Below are positions 1 to 8,468 of a stretch of 64,000 nt of DNA, one piece after another (the first letter of the stretch is position 1; every line of letters starts with the position of its first letter). The position numbers and the translations under genes are program-made. This DNA is from Dethiosulfatibacter aminovorans DSM 17477 (GTDB taxonomy: Bacteria > Bacillota > Clostridia > Tissierellales > Dethiosulfatibacteraceae): positions 124,001 to 188,000 of the forward strand of contig NZ_FQZL01000005.1 in the NCBI RefSeq assembly GCF_900142005.1. The letters run 5' to 3'. The notes beneath the pieces were generated by a model. It did not search any database. It was given only the letters and a program-made list of their open reading frames with translations, and was not told the origin of the DNA.

Positions 1-269
1 AGGTTTTTAATCTCGACAGATACTTCGACCATATATATTCTTCGGAAGAGTTTGGATTCATACCGAAGGATGAAATATTCAGGATGGTAAGCGGCTCGCT
101 GAAGCCCGGATTTGCAATGGTCGGGGACAGGCACAAGGATATGGAGGTAGGAGTCGGCAACGATGTCTGCACAATAGGCTGTCTTTACGGATACGGCAAC
201 AGTGAAGAGTTGAAGGATGCGGACAGGCTGATAAATGACATATCTGAGCTGCTGGAGATATTTAAATAG
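1..269 (+). CDS. HAD-family hydrolase, C-terminal fragment
   Basis: This reading frame is open from the left edge (first whole codon at base 3) to a TAA at 267-269, so only the last 88 or so residues of a longer protein are present. The motif GDRHKDMEVG is HAD motif IV, in which the Asp residues bind Mg2+, and the tail (IGCLYGYGNSEELKDAD) is the usual end of phosphoglycolate-phosphatase-like HAD enzymes. The catalytic DxD nucleophile would lie upstream of the window, so the substrate cannot be named. The internal ATG at 84 is not a gene start. Confidence 0.8.
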   Translation, partial: VFNLDRYFDHIYSSEEFGFIPKDEIFRMVSGSLKPGFAMVGDRHKDMEVGVGNDVCTIGCLYGYGNSEELKDADRLINDISELLEIFK

Positions 270-307
270 AAGAATAATCATTATTATGTGAATTGTGACA
301 TGTAAAG

Positions 308-345
308 GCGGCTGAATGTTGTAAAACATAAGCCGCTGTTTTGTT
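308..345 (+). terminator. Rho-independent terminator after the HAD gene
   Basis: GCGGCT (308-313) pairs with AGCCGC (331-336), followed by a T-rich tail. The stem is short, so the call is moderate. Confidence 0.55.
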
Positions 346-428
346 TTTAGATTGCTTGTTTTGTTTGCAAGATGGATATATTAGATATATAATGGATTAC
401 AGAATATTAGCCGGAGATTGATTATATT

Positions 429-1706
429 ATGAAGATAAAATATATCAGACAAATAGCGGTGATAGCCATTGTAGACGTGCTGGCTTCTCTTTTCTATCTT
501 GATGTACCCATTGAGGGATTCAGGTTAACCTTTGCAGTGGTGTTTTATCCTCTGCTTCTGAACATGTACCATGAGGTTAATCCAATTATTGCACTGGTAT
601 TTGCGGGAATAGCGGAAATACTGTCAAGAAGCTGGCTTCTTGCAATGTTGACAGGTGATTTTACAGCTGCGCTCATGAGCAGTTATCAGGAAATTCCTTT
701 CTATTTCATGTATGGACTTGTGTTTTATTTGCTATATACCAAAAGTCAGGTAAGGATCACGGCTTTAAGGAGCTTTTTCATATTTTTCCTTTGTGATTTC
801 ACAGGCAATCTATTTGAATTCATCACAAGGGTATTTACCCTGCCGGGAACCCAGAAGCCTGAAACTGTCCAATATATTGTCATTGCCGCCCTTATAAGAG
901 CAGCTATAGCGGTTATCGTAATAAGGATCCTGAGACATTTTGAGCTTCTGGCCGTAAGGGAGGAGCACGAGGACAGCAACAAGAACCTCATGTCCATAGC
1001 TACTGACCTGAAAGCTGAAACATACTTTCTCGACATGAATCTCAGCTATATAGAGAATGTGATGAATGATGCCTATACACTCTACGGTGAAATATCCAGT
1101 GCGGAAATCGACCAGTCCCTTAAGAAGCTTTCCCTATCCATAGCAAAGGATGTCCATGAAATAAAGAAGGATTATATCAGGGTCATTCGTGGAATAGATG
1201 AAATAATGGACAGGAAGCTCAAGACCAGCAAGATGAAAATGAAGGATGTGTTTGATATCCTGAGGGAAAGCACCGAAAGGATACTTAAGCATACGGAAAA
1301 GGACATAGACATTTTCTTCGACATAGAGGACAATTATTATATAGAGGAGCATTTCTCCTTTATGTCCGTTTTCAGAAATCTCATCAACAATGCTATAGAA
1401 GCCGTTGAGAAGAAGGAAGGAAAGGGACTTGTGGAAGTCAGACAATATTCGGAAAATGGGAACGATGTATTTACAGTAAGAGACAACGGTGAGGGAATAA
1501 AGGAGAAAAACCTTAAATATATTTTTACACCGAGATTTTCGACGAAGTTCAATGAGAACACCGGCAGCATCAGCAGGGGAATAGGCCTTACCCTTGTGAA
1601 GTCCGTTGTGGAAAACAAGTTCGGCGGTGAAATAACCGTTGAATCTGAATACGGTGCCGGTACGGTTTTTAAGATATCCATACCTAAGGGTAATCTGGGA
1701 GGTTAA
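429..1706 (+). CDS. Sensor histidine kinase, GlnK/YcbA type
   Basis: Membrane-bound histidine kinase of 425 residues. The N-terminal half (about residues 5-180) is a run of hydrophobic segments with no obvious extracellular sensor domain. It is followed by a helical linker and the phospho-acceptor region KDVHEIKKDY, with the likely phosphorylated His at residue 243. The ATPase domain shows the N box (NLINNAIEAV), G1 (DNGEGI) and G2 (GIGLTLVKSVV). The TAA is followed at once by the ATG of the response regulator (1 base gap), and that partner has a YcbB output domain, so the pair resembles Bacillus subtilis GlnK-GlnL (YcbA-YcbB), which senses glutamine. The signal here is unknown; the nearby NhaC transporter is a plausible target. 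Confidence 0.88.
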   Translation: MKIKYIRQIAVIAIVDVLASLFYLDVPIEGFRLTFAVVFYPLLLNMYHEVNPIIALVFAGIAEILSRSWLLAMLTGDFTAALMSSYQEIPFYFMYGLVFYLLYTKSQVRITALRSFFIFFLCDFTGNLFEFITRVFTLPGTQKPETVQYIVIAALIRAAIAVIVIRILRHFELLAVREEHEDSNKNLMSIATDLKAETYFLDMNLSYIENVMNDAYTLYGEISSAEIDQSLKKLSLSIAKDVHEIKKDYIRVIRGIDEIMDRKLKTSKMKMKDVFDILRESTERILKHTEKDIDIFFDIEDNYYIEEHFSFMSVFRNLINNAIEAVEKKEGKGLVEVRQYSENGNDVFTVRDNGEGIKEKNLKYIFTPRFSTKFNENTGSISRGIGLTLVKSVVENKFGGEITVESEYGAGTVFKISIPKGNLGG

Positions 1707-1707
1707 G

Positions 1708-2568
1708 ATGCTTAGAATATACATAGTTGACGATGACATATCTGCAATCAAGGTATTGGAAAACATAATCGAGGACAACGACCTTGGCGAAGTAATAGGA
1801 TTTTCCCTTGGAGGGGAGGCTGCTGTCGACGAAATACTGTCGCTGGAGCCGGATATTGTTCTTATAGACCTTTTGATGCCTGAAAAGGATGGAATCGAGA
1901 TGGTCAACGACATAAGGAAGCACAATGAAAGCATAAAGTTCATAATGATTTCCCATGTCAATACGAAAAACATGATAAGCAGTGCATACAAGTCAGGAAT
2001 AGAATTCTTCATCAACAAACCTATAAACAATATAGAAGTGAAGATTGTAATGGAAAAGATTGCTGAAAAGATTAACATGGAAAAAATCTTTTCCCAGATA
2101 AGCAGTGTAGTTGTCAAGAAGGAAAAAGCCTCAGGCAGGAAGGATGATGACGACCCGGTAACGGATATAATCACCAGCATAAGAAGAATTCTCAACAGAC
2201 TTGGAATTCTTGGTGAAAAGGGCGGAGAGGACATACTGAAGGTATGCAGATACCTTGTTGAAAACAAGGTGTCAATATATGACTACAGGTTCAAGGACAT
2301 ATGCAAAAAACTCACCGATGACAATCCAAAAGCGATGGAGCAGAGAATCAGGAGGGCTGTCAACATGGGTCTTAACAATCTTGCAAACATAGGCATTGAA
2401 GACTATATGAACATTACTTTCACCAGATATTCCAATTCGCTGTACAATTTTCAGGATGTCAAGGCCCAGATGGATTACATACGTGGAAACAGGATGTCTG
2501 GCGGTAAGATAAACGTAAAGAAGTTTATTGACAACCTTATGGCAAATCAGGAGCTTAGGGAAAATTAA
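1708..2568 (+). CDS. Response regulator with YcbB/GlnL output domain
   Basis: Cytoplasmic DNA-binding response regulator, 286 residues. The receiver domain (about 1-120) has the acidic pocket D8/D9, phospho-acceptor D54 in VLIDLLMPEKDG, and the conserved Lys in NKP. The C-terminal half (TDIITSIRRILNRLGILG onward, about 150-286) matches the YcbB family, which binds DNA. I chose the ATG at 1708 because GGGAGG lies just upstream and the receiver fold starts immediately (MLRIYIVDDD); an in-frame ATG at 1639 lies inside the kinase gene and is not needed. It is translationally coupled to the kinase. Confidence 0.88.
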   Translation: MLRIYIVDDDISAIKVLENIIEDNDLGEVIGFSLGGEAAVDEILSLEPDIVLIDLLMPEKDGIEMVNDIRKHNESIKFIMISHVNTKNMISSAYKSGIEFFINKPINNIEVKIVMEKIAEKINMEKIFSQISSVVVKKEKASGRKDDDDPVTDIITSIRRILNRLGILGEKGGEDILKVCRYLVENKVSIYDYRFKDICKKLTDDNPKAMEQRIRRAVNMGLNNLANIGIEDYMNITFTRYSNSLYNFQDVKAQMDYIRGNRMSGGKINVKKFIDNLMANQELREN

Positions 2569-2600
2569 AAGAATATTCAAGCCCCTTTATTATCAGCTTA

Positions 2601-2638
2601 AAAAATCACAGAAACTAAAAGTTTTTGTGATTTTTTTT
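2601..2638 (+). terminator. Terminator of the two-component operon
   Basis: AAAAATCACA (2601-2610) pairs with TGTGATTTTT (2627-2636) and runs into T8. It separates the regulator pair from the NhaC gene. Confidence 0.8.
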
Positions 2639-2751
2639 GCTATTTTGGTATTTTTTTGTATTTTTTTGTTCTCCATATTTAGAATGTATTTAAGAAAACG
2701 ATACCACGGCACCATGGCACCACAATCTTTATTAAATTTAGGAGGACTTAT

Positions 2752-4194
2752 ATGTCAATCAAAGAGACAAAGGCTAAAAACATGACATTCGGGAAGGCAA
2801 TAATACCGGTAATATTTTTAATCGCTTCACTTTTTGTAGGAATCAACATCTACGGTGCGGATCCTCATATTCCGATTCTGGCTACGGCAATTGTGGCAGC
2901 TTTAATAGGAATGACTTCAGGATACACCTGGAAGGAAATGGAAGATGCAATAGTTGAAACCATAAGGATTTCAATGCAGGCAATACTGATACTCATGATA
3001 ATCGGTGCAGTGACGGGAGCATGGATCCTGTCAGGAACAGTTCCTTCAATGATATACTACGGGCTGCAGATAATATCTCCGGGTATATTCCTGGTTGCAA
3101 CTACGATCATATGTGCAATCGTTTCCATAGCTACGGGAAGTTCGTGGACTACTGCCGGTACTGTAGGTATAGCACTTATAGGTATAGGAGAAGGCCTCGG
3201 CATACCTCTTCACATAGTGGCTGGAGCAATAATCTCCGGTGCATATTTCGGAGACAAATTATCACCTCTTTCCGACTCGACAAACCTTGCTCCTGCAATG
3301 GCAGGATCGGAGCTTTTTGAACATATAAGACACATGCTTTATACTACTATTCCAAGTCTTGTAATAGCATTGATACTATACGGAATCATAGGCATTAAAT
3401 ATGCCGGAAACACTCTGGATACACATAATATCCAGGTAATACTTGATGGAATCACTTCACAGTTTGCAGTGAGCCCGCTGCTTCTCGTACCACCGGTACT
3501 TGTAATATTCATGGTTGTATTCAAGATTCCTGCCATACCGGGACTAATAGGCGGAACTGCTGTTGGAGCAATATTTGCAGTGGTATTCCAGGGAGCGGAC
3601 CTTGGAGCCATAATAGATGTAGTACATTACGGATTTGTATCCGATACAGGAGTTGAAGCTGTTGATACCCTTCTTTCAAGAGGTGGAATCGACGGAATGA
3701 TGTGGACAGTGTCTCTTATAATCTGTGCAATGTGCTTCGGCGGAATAATGGAAAAGACAAGGATGCTTGAAGCGATAGCAAGAAAGATACTTTCACTGGC
3801 AAGCAGCACTGGATCAGTTGTTCTTTCAGCAGTGCTTACTGCAATTGCATGTAACTTCGTTGCAGGCGACCAGTACCTGTCAATAGTTATAACAGGTAGA
3901 ATGTACAAGGATATATTCGACGAGAAGGGACTTCATCCAAAGAACCTCTCAAGAGTCCTTGAAGATTCGGGAACTCTTACATCGGCACTTGTGCCCTGGA
4001 ACACTTGTGGAGCATTCATGTACAAGACTCTGGGAGTTCATCCGTTTGCATATGCGCCATATGCATTCCTCAACCTTCTTAACCCGTTGATTTCCATATT
4101 CTACGGATATACCGGAATCACAATGGAAAAGGTGAAGAGTGCAAGGGAAGAGAAGAAGGCGTTCAGGGGAGTAGCGGAGCAAATTGGCAAATAA
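2752..4194 (+). CDS. nhaC: Na+/H+ antiporter, NhaC family
   Basis: Integral membrane transporter, 480 residues with about 11-12 hydrophobic helices. The conserved segment GAYFGDKLSPLSDSTNLAPA (near residue 165) is typical of NhaC-family Na+/H+ antiporters, which in anaerobes also include malate/lactate and amino-acid exchangers. The start at 2752 has TTAGGAGGA eight bases upstream. It follows the GlnK/GlnL-like pair but is separated from it by a terminator, so it may be their regulatory target rather than part of the same transcript. The substrate beyond Na+/H+ is not visible from sequence. Confidence 0.88.
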   Translation: MSIKETKAKNMTFGKAIIPVIFLIASLFVGINIYGADPHIPILATAIVAALIGMTSGYTWKEMEDAIVETIRISMQAILILMIIGAVTGAWILSGTVPSMIYYGLQIISPGIFLVATTIICAIVSIATGSSWTTAGTVGIALIGIGEGLGIPLHIVAGAIISGAYFGDKLSPLSDSTNLAPAMAGSELFEHIRHMLYTTIPSLVIALILYGIIGIKYAGNTLDTHNIQVILDGITSQFAVSPLLLVPPVLVIFMVVFKIPAIPGLIGGTAVGAIFAVVFQGADLGAIIDVVHYGFVSDTGVEAVDTLLSRGGIDGMMWTVSLIICAMCFGGIMEKTRMLEAIARKILSLASSTGSVVLSAVLTAIACNFVAGDQYLSIVITGRMYKDIFDEKGLHPKNLSRVLEDSGTLTSALVPWNTCGAFMYKTLGVHPFAYAPYAFLNLLNPLISIFYGYTGITMEKVKSAREEKKAFRGVAEQIGK

Positions 4195-4252
4195 CTGAAT
4201 TGCAAATTATGGGAATGGTTTTTCGGGCTTGTAACATATATGATGACACAGG

Positions 4253-4287
4253 AACCGTCGGTTTTAAGCAACCGGCGGTTTTTCTTT
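4253..4287 (+). terminator. Terminator after nhaC
   Basis: AACCGTCGGTT and AACCGGCGGTT form a GC-rich hairpin with one G-T pair, followed by TTTCTTTT. Confidence 0.75.
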
Positions 4288-4314
4288 TGTGTAAAAAAGC
4301 ATTCATGATATAAT
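4287..4314 (+). promoter_or_regulatory. Sigma-A promoter for the MerR gene
   Basis: TTGTGT (4287-4292), 16 bases, TATAAT (4309-4314) with an extended TG two bases before the -10. It overlaps the tail of the nhaC terminator. Confidence 0.5.
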
Positions 4315-4384
4315 TATACATGCACTTGTGTTTTATCAATGAATATTTGATAAACAATTATTAGATGACAAGGGGGATGGTTCC

Positions 4385-5221
4385 ATGAACAGGCTTAAAA
4401 TAGGTGAGATGGCAAAGGTGAACAAGGTCACCATACAGACCTTGAGGCATTATGACAATATTGGGCTTCTTAAGCCGTCGATGGTGGATGAGGATACGGG
4501 ATACAGGTATTATCACATAAACCAGAGTGCCAAGCTTGACCTTATCAACTATATGAAGCTTCTGGGAATGTCCCTTGACCAGATAAAGAAGCTTTTTGAA
4601 AAGAACGACATTGAACTTATAGTTGAGAACCTGAACCGGCAGCTTAAGTGGATAGAGGAAAACAAGAAGAAGCTTGAAATAATGGAAAGAGGGGCAATGA
4701 GGTTCAAGGAGAATCTCGGGGAATATGAAAGAACCCTTGAAGATGAGTCTGTAAGAATTATAGAGTTTTCCGAAAGGCGTATTTTTTGTTATGACAGCGG
4801 AATGAACATATATGAAAAGGGTATAGAGACCTATGAGTATATGCTTAGGGAATTGAAGAATCAGGTACAGCTCAACAACCTTCCCATGATATACTTCCAC
4901 AATGTCGGTTCCATAATTAGAAAGAAAAACATTAAAGCTAGAAACTACAAATCCACCGAGATTTTCGTCTTTGTTGACAATGACTACAGCAGGGAGGAAG
5001 GATTCGAGAGTGTAATGGAAGGTAAATACGCCTGCATCTGTTTCAAGGGTGAGGAGGGCTTTGAAAACGAACTGTATTATGCGGAAAAGCTTCTTGACCA
5101 TGTCAGCGGAAATGGATATGAAATAGTGGGAGACTATCTCTGTGAAGTGATAACTGAGCTTCCCGTATTCGATGAAAACAGCAGGGGAATGTATATCAGA
5201 CTACAGGTTCCAATAAGATGA
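4385..5221 (+). CDS. MerR-family transcriptional regulator with effector-binding domain
   Basis: 278 residues. The N-terminal winged helix (KIGEMAKVNKVTIQTLRHYDNIGLL, residues 4-30, then TGYRYYHINQ) is a canonical MerR DNA-binding domain, followed by the dimerising coiled coil (about 75-120). The C-terminal 150 residues look like a GyrI/BmrR-type small-molecule binding domain, so it probably senses a drug-like or amphipathic ligand. No efflux pump gene lies beside it; the gene appears to be transcribed alone. MerR regulators usually act on promoters with long 19-20 bp spacers; I did not find a clear one here. Confidence 0.85.
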   Translation: MNRLKIGEMAKVNKVTIQTLRHYDNIGLLKPSMVDEDTGYRYYHINQSAKLDLINYMKLLGMSLDQIKKLFEKNDIELIVENLNRQLKWIEENKKKLEIMERGAMRFKENLGEYERTLEDESVRIIEFSERRIFCYDSGMNIYEKGIETYEYMLRELKNQVQLNNLPMIYFHNVGSIIRKKNIKARNYKSTEIFVFVDNDYSREEGFESVMEGKYACICFKGEEGFENELYYAEKLLDHVSGNGYEIVGDYLCEVITELPVFDENSRGMYIRLQVPIR

Positions 5222-5253
5222 ATGGATTAAAATAAAATAATAGAACATCCTTG

Positions 5254-5280
5254 ACCCTATTGTAACAATAGGGTTTATAA
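5254..5280 (+). terminator. Terminator after the MerR gene
   Basis: ACCCTATTG (5254-5262) and CAATAGGGT (5266-5274) form a 9 bp stem with a TAA loop and a T-rich tail. Confidence 0.75.
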
Positions 5281-5303
5281 TTTAATTAGTGGAAAATCAA
5301 ATA

Positions 5304-5437
5304 AATCTCCGATTCTTATGTTCCGGCAGAAAACATAGACAGAATCAGGAATATAGGGACTATGGGTATTAAAAGTGATTTTATGCCTGCCGTGATTGCA
5401 AAGGAGCTATTCGAATATTTCGGGTATGCTCTTTTTT
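5304..5437 (+). ncRNA. Candidate Moco/Tuco (molybdenum or tungsten cofactor) riboswitch with terminator
   Basis: Seen: CTCC (5307-5310) can pair with GGAG (5403-5406) and encloses two hairpins. The first is GATTCTTATGTT (5311-5322) with AACATA...AGAATC (5332-5346), a 12 bp stem with a 3-base bulge. The second (5365-5387) is closed by a GTGA loop, a GNRA tetraloop. CGGCAG (5324-5329) in the first loop is complementary to CTGCCG (5387-5392). The 3' end GCCGTGATTGCAAAGGAGC resembles, from memory, the conserved 3' end of Moco RNAs. GAGC (5404-5407) can alternatively pair with GCTC (5428-5431) followed by T6, giving a terminator exclusive with the CTCC/GGAG stem. It precedes a MoaD-like/ferredoxin/AOR operon, the expected target class. 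No covariance search was possible. Confidence 0.55.
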
Positions 5438-5629
5438 GATGTCTGGTAAAGTTGGTATTATTGTAACCGCTCCACAATTATGACTAACGGCTCCCTACTC
5501 CCTCCTTCCATGAATCTACAATTTATTATGTTGATTCAAGGTCGTCGAAGTCGAGACCTCGCTGTTATTCATAATTGCTAAACTGGTTGTGTGAAATATG
5601 ATAACTTTACTTAGAATTTTAGTAAAGAT
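5438..5629 (+). other. Leader region between the riboswitch candidate and the MoaD-like gene
   Basis: About 190 bases with no convincing gene. The only structure I see is a dyad near 5539-5560 (AGGTC...GACCT with an inner TCGA repeat). Two in-frame ATGs (5598, 5628) exist at the 3' side but lack ribosome sites. Confidence 0.4.
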
Positions 5630-5642
5630 GGAGGTGGGAAAC

Positions 5643-5873
5643 ATTCTCATAAGAGTGAAGCTGAAGGGAATGCTGGCTTCTTCAGCAGGCTTCAGGGACA
5701 AGGATATGGAAGTTGAGTCGGGGATTGATATCCATGGACTTCTTGAGTTTCTGGAGATAACTATTAAGCCCAGCTGGCTCATTGCAAGTGTGAATAACAG
5801 TATTTCAAGGAAAACTACGGTTATTGAAGAAGGGGACACGGTAGAAATATTCATAGCAGGAGGAGGTGGATAA
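5643..5873 (+). CDS. MoaD/ThiS-like ubiquitin-fold sulfur carrier
   Basis: Small beta-grasp protein (76 residues from the start chosen here) ending in the di-glycine tail ...FIAGGGG required for C-terminal adenylation and thiocarboxylation. In molybdopterin synthesis such proteins donate sulfur to the dithiolene; beside an AOR it probably serves the tungstopterin cofactor. The start is uncertain: in-frame ATGs at 5598 and 5628 have no Shine-Dalgarno, whereas GGAGGTG (5630-5636) lies 6 bases before an ATT at 5643. Starting at ATT gives (M)LIRVKLKGM, which lines up with MKITVKLFAT of the MoaD-like gene at 41363. First gene of the operon with the ferredoxin and AOR. Confidence 0.75.
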   Translation: MLIRVKLKGMLASSAGFRDKDMEVESGIDIHGLLEFLEITIKPSWLIASVNNSISRKTTVIEEGDTVEIFIAGGGG

Positions 5874-5972
5874 GGGAATACCGTCTTGATCAACAAGGTA
5901 CGCAAATCTGAAGGTATCAATAACCAGACGATGTGTTTATCTGGTGTTTATAAAAATTTTAAGGAGGATTTT

Positions 5973-6383
5973 ATGAAACCGGGAGTAATTAAAGTAAGGG
6001 TAAATCCTGACCTGTGTCAGGGTTGCAGGGCATGCGAATCGGTGTGTTCTGTGTTTCATTTGGGAGCGGTTGATCCGGCTGCTACAGGAATAAAGATCAA
6101 GGAAAAGAAAATAGGTCATTTCAACCAGACCGTATGTCAGCAGTGCGAGGACATGGTATGTGCGGAACGCTGTCTGGCCGATGCCATATCCAGGGATGCA
6201 TTCACTGGTGCGGTGACAATAAGCGATGCCTGCATCGGCTGTGGGAAATGCGCCGAGGATTGTCCAGTAAATGCCATAAGCATGATAGAAGTAGAGGGAA
6301 GGTCAATGGCCTTTAAATGTGACTTGTGCGGTGGAGTTCCGGAATGTGTGAAAATTTGCCCTAGACAGGCATTGGGATGGTGA
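5973..6383 (+). CDS. 4Fe-4S dicluster ferredoxin, AOR-associated electron carrier
   Basis: 136-residue polyferredoxin of the DmsB/HycB type. Sixteen cysteines form four clusters: CQGCRACESVC, CQQCEDMVCAERC, CIGCGKCAEDC and CDLCGGVPECVKIC. That is enough for four [4Fe-4S] centres, so it is expected to pass electrons between the adjacent aldehyde oxidoreductase and a ferredoxin or redox partner. The start at 5973 is set by AAGGAGG at 5961-5967; an upstream in-frame ATG at 5886 is unsupported. Its stop is 4 bases before the AOR start, so the two are surely co-transcribed. No twin-arginine signal is present, so it is cytoplasmic. Confidence 0.88.
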   Translation: MKPGVIKVRVNPDLCQGCRACESVCSVFHLGAVDPAATGIKIKEKKIGHFNQTVCQQCEDMVCAERCLADAISRDAFTGAVTISDACIGCGKCAEDCPVNAISMIEVEGRSMAFKCDLCGGVPECVKICPRQALGW

Positions 6384-6387
6384 TGAA

Positions 6388-8271
6388 ATGAAAGGATATA
6401 AGGATTGTGTATTGAGGATAGACCTGACGTCCGGAAGTATAGGCAGGGAAAAGCTCAACGAAGAATATGTGAAAAGATACCTTGGAGGAGAAGGTTATGG
6501 AGTGGCGTTATTGTGGGATGAGGTTCCCCATGATGCGGAACCTCTATCGGAGAAGAACATCCTGTCCTTCAACACGGGACCGCTTACAGGAACTCCCATG
6601 GCTTCTGCATCAAGAACCTCGATAAATTTTCTTTCGCCGCTGTCCAATACCATAGGGTCGTCAAACATGGGAAGCCATTTCGGGGCCGAGCTCAAGTTTG
6701 CAGGATATGATTCTGTCATATTTGAAGGAAAGGCAGACAAGCCGGTAATTGTGGTCATAGATGACGACAAGGTGGAAATCAGGGAAGCATCCCATCTCTG
6801 GGGCAAAAATACAAGGGAAACCACTGAAATGCTCTATGAGGAATTGGGCAAGGAATTCAAGATTTCATGCATAGGGCAGGGTGGAGAAATGCTTTCGAGT
6901 CTTGCCTGCATTTTCAGCGACGACTGTTTTGCCGGAAGAGGGGGAGCAGGTGCCGTAATGGGATCAAAGAATCTTAAGGCCGTAGCAGTCAGGGGAACCG
7001 GGAAGATAGAGATAGAAGACAAGGACAGGTTCCTTGAGATAAATGCGGTAGCGATAAAGGAAATAAGGGATGAGGTGTATACCTGGGGGCCAGTCCATGG
7101 ATATGGAACTCCTGCATGGCTTGACGGAGCCAATGAATGCGGAATGCTTCCAACCAGGAACTTCAGACAGAACTATTTCGAGAAGCTTGAACCTATAATG
7201 CCTTACAATCTTTGGAACAACAGGGAAAAGTTTGATGTCAGAAGAAGAGCCTGTTATTCATGCCAGCTTGGTTGCCACAAGTATGTTGTGATGAAGAATA
7301 CAGGTTCTGGAGAAGACGTAGGGATTGGTGAACTTGAATATGAAACAATTGCAGCTCTTGGTCCAAGATGTGGAGTTAATTCATACGAGGACATAGCAAT
7401 GGCAAACTATTATTTGACAATATACGGTTTGGATACAATTTCAGGAGGAGCGACGATATCGGCTGCCATGGAATTGTTTGAAGAGGGAATTATCACAAAA
7501 GAAGACCTCGACGGACTAGAACTGAATTTCGGAAATGGAAAGGCAATGGTGGAGCTTATAAGAAAGATGGGCCTAAGGGAAGGTTGCGGAGACTTGTTTG
7601 CTGACGGATCCCAGGTTGCAGCGGAGAAAATCGGAGGCAGGGCCCTTGACTACACAATGACTGTAAAGGGTATGGAAATATCAGCTACAGACCCAAGGGG
7701 AAGCTCTGCTATGACAGTATCCTTCGGAACTTCCGAAAGGGGAGCCTGCCATATGAGGCCCTATGCTGCTACCATAGATGCATTTGGATATCTGTATCCA
7801 GACCTTGGAGTTGAGGAGCCGAGAGATCCCTTCGATGACAGTGAATCAAAGGAATGGTTGAAATCGGTGAAGGAATTCTTTGTAGTTACGAACCTTATAG
7901 GAATATGTGACTTCAATGTAATCAACTGCGAGCTTCACGCAACCACCCTTGCAGCCCTTTATACTGCACTTACGGGGATAGATACAGACAAGGAAGAACT
8001 TCTCAGAAAGGCTGAAAGGACGATAGCTCTCGAAAGAGCCTTGAACTATGAAAGGGGGTTCAGAAGGGAAGACGACAAGCTGCCTAATCGCTTCATGACT
8101 GAAGGAGCCTTTGCAGGACCTCCAAAAGGAAGGAAGGTAGACATGGAAAGTGCCCTTGACAGGTATTACGAGGCATGCTCCTATGACAAGGAAAAGGCTA
8201 TTCCGACAAGGGAAAAATTCCAGGAGCTTGGTATGGAGGATATATACAACGGCCTTCTTGCCCAAAAATAA
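6388..8271 (+). CDS. aor: Tungsten-dependent aldehyde ferredoxin oxidoreductase
   Basis: 627 residues, the normal length of AOR. It oxidises aldehydes to acids with ferredoxin (or reduces acids). The N-terminal tungstopterin domain has the AGYDSVIFEGKA and GRGGAGAVMGSKNLKAVAV segments. The [4Fe-4S] ligands follow the classical spacing C289-x2-C292-x3-C296, with the fourth Cys near 507 (LIGICDFN). It is the third gene of the MoaD-like/ferredoxin/AOR operon, behind the candidate cofactor riboswitch. In amino-acid fermenters AORs commonly oxidise aldehydes arising from 2-keto acids; the exact substrate is not visible. A second, more distant AOR is at 39077. Confidence 0.92.
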   Translation: MKGYKDCVLRIDLTSGSIGREKLNEEYVKRYLGGEGYGVALLWDEVPHDAEPLSEKNILSFNTGPLTGTPMASASRTSINFLSPLSNTIGSSNMGSHFGAELKFAGYDSVIFEGKADKPVIVVIDDDKVEIREASHLWGKNTRETTEMLYEELGKEFKISCIGQGGEMLSSLACIFSDDCFAGRGGAGAVMGSKNLKAVAVRGTGKIEIEDKDRFLEINAVAIKEIRDEVYTWGPVHGYGTPAWLDGANECGMLPTRNFRQNYFEKLEPIMPYNLWNNREKFDVRRRACYSCQLGCHKYVVMKNTGSGEDVGIGELEYETIAALGPRCGVNSYEDIAMANYYLTIYGLDTISGGATISAAMELFEEGIITKEDLDGLELNFGNGKAMVELIRKMGLREGCGDLFADGSQVAAEKIGGRALDYTMTVKGMEISATDPRGSSAMTVSFGTSERGACHMRPYAATIDAFGYLYPDLGVEEPRDPFDDSESKEWLKSVKEFFVVTNLIGICDFNVINCELHATTLAALYTALTGIDTDKEELLRKAERTIALERALNYERGFRREDDKLPNRFMTEGAFAGPPKGRKVDMESALDRYYEACSYDKEKAIPTREKFQELGMEDIYNGLLAQK

Positions 8272-8317
8272 CAAAGTATAGATATATTCAATTAAATGGA
8301 CAAATATTAAGGTCGAC

Positions 8318-8362
8318 AACCCCTGTGAAAATCGCTTGATTTCCACAGGGGTTGTTTGTTAT
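8318..8362 (+). terminator. Terminator of the AOR operon
   Basis: AACCCCTGTG (8318-8327) pairs with CACAGGGGTT (8344-8353) and a T-rich tail follows. Confidence 0.85.
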
Positions 8363-8468
8363 AATACAGTAAATTTCACAAATTTGAGTATTTTTGAAGT
8401 CTTGGAAAGTGAAAATTCATATGCCTTTCACATTGGTGTTATGCAGTCTAGGAAAATTGGAGAAATAT

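Noticed and set aside
1134-2267. A 377-codon open frame on the minus strand
   Set aside because: It lies opposite the clearly coding kinase and response regulator genes and has no recognisable motifs; its low-complexity Ser/Ile-rich translation is typical of antisense shadows.
2706-2728. CGGCACCATGGCACC upstream of nhaC looked like a sigma-54 -24 element
   Set aside because: No GC follows at the -12 distance from either GG, so the promoter geometry is missing.
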